NCBI RefSeq assembly: GCF_000297775.1 | Contig: NZ_JH815514.1 | Span: forward strand, 1 to 32,242 | Length of the DNA: 32,242 nt | DNA from: Sutterella wadsworthensis 2_1_59BFAA | GTDB taxonomy: Bacteria > Pseudomonadota > Gammaproteobacteria > Burkholderiales > Burkholderiaceae_F | Direction of reading: 5' to 3' | Shown: one piece after another, positions 32,089 through 32,242 of the stretch | How positions within the stretch are numbered: the stretch's first letter is position 1 | How the letters are laid out: every line of letters begins with the position of its first letter | Translations under genes and position numbers: made by a program | Notes under the pieces: generated by a model | Databases searched by the model: none | Told to the model about the DNA's origin: nothing | What the model saw: only the letters and a program-made list of their open reading frames with translations

Positions 32089-32096
32089 ATCCCCTA
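32089..32096 (-). promoter_or_regulatory. CCTAGGGG motif upstream of the ABC importer
   Basis: Fourth copy of the motif, on the minus strand and so pointing to the binding-protein gene, about 120 bases from its start. Confidence 0.3.
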
Positions 32097-32242
32097 GGCA
32101 CATGAAGCTCGCTCAAAAGATGCGCAAATCTTTTTTCCCACCCTGCCCGACGCTTCGAAGTCGCATAAAAAAAGGTTCATCTCGGAAGTCCGTGGAACGC
32201 GGCCTTGACTTTTAAGAAAAAGTCTGGTCGGCTCCCTCCAAG

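Larger units (their letters stand above)
31969..32242. other. Upstream region of the ABC importer operon
   Basis: 274 bases with no gene. It contains, towards the operon, a GGGCT/AGCCC hairpin (32003-32015) in the leader, the promoter and operator-like repeat at 32025-32049, a CCTAGGGG motif on the minus strand (32087-32098 region), and AT-rich sequence up to the window end. Confidence 0.55.

Noticed and set aside
1-32242. CRISPR arrays, tRNA or rRNA genes
   Set aside because: No regularly spaced repeats, cloverleaf-like sequences or rRNA segments were seen on reading either strand.

Overview
The window looks like a chromosomal segment of an anaerobic or microaerophilic betaproteobacterium of the Sutterella/Parasutterella type (inference). 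The coding DNA is GC-rich with mostly C or G in third codon positions. The nadD-rsfS-rlmH-maf run is a normal proteobacterial housekeeping cluster. A diheme fumarate reductase cytochrome b, a class I [4Fe-4S] fumarase and a Dcu-type C4-dicarboxylate carrier point to fumarate respiration. No rRNA, tRNA or CRISPR array was seen.

Layout. (a) 1-1,760: an AT-richer IS110-family insertion sequence on the minus strand; its upstream non-coding end folds into a candidate bridge RNA. (b) 1,760-3,430: a LapA-like membrane protein, and upp with a clear sigma-70 promoter and terminator. (c) 3,580-9,965: a C4-dicarboxylate block holding frdC behind an FNR-like box, a GntR/UTRA regulator, a degenerate ABC ATPase, fumarase behind an unusually structured leader, and dcuB. 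(d) 10,150-13,910: a minus-strand pair (M20-type amidohydrolase, then a NarL-like regulator without its phospho-acceptor aspartate) divergent from an AbgA-like M20 amidohydrolase. (e) 14,075-19,459: yebC, purD, a periplasmic protein, nadD, rsfS, rlmH and maf. (f) 19,482-24,716: an FKBP isomerase, a DEAD-box-helicase-derived protein that has lost its catalytic motifs, a small lipoprotein and a large aminopeptidase P. (g) 24,724-29,070: a two-gene RND efflux operon. (h) 29,102-32,049: a minus-strand ABC importer of the TrpX/PF04392 type, with a terminator-like hairpin between the binding-protein and permease genes.

How the genes fit together. DcuB would exchange external fumarate, malate or aspartate for succinate, fumarase would interconvert malate and fumarate, and FrdC would carry menaquinol electrons to a fumarate reductase whose FrdA and FrdB subunits are not in this window. 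The amidohydrolases, aminopeptidase P and ABC importer suit an organism living on amino acids and peptides (inference).

Most unusual items: the intact 709-residue pseudo-helicase with a basic repetitive tail; the fumarase leader, where three anti-Shine-Dalgarno segments compete for one perfect Shine-Dalgarno sequence ahead of a 33-codon ORF and a strong hairpin; the orphan ABC ATPase lacking its signature and H-loop; the pseudo-receiver regulator; and a CCTAGGG motif upstream of four transporter or catabolic genes, in gene orientation each time. All calls come from reading the sequence by eye; no database search or folding program was run.
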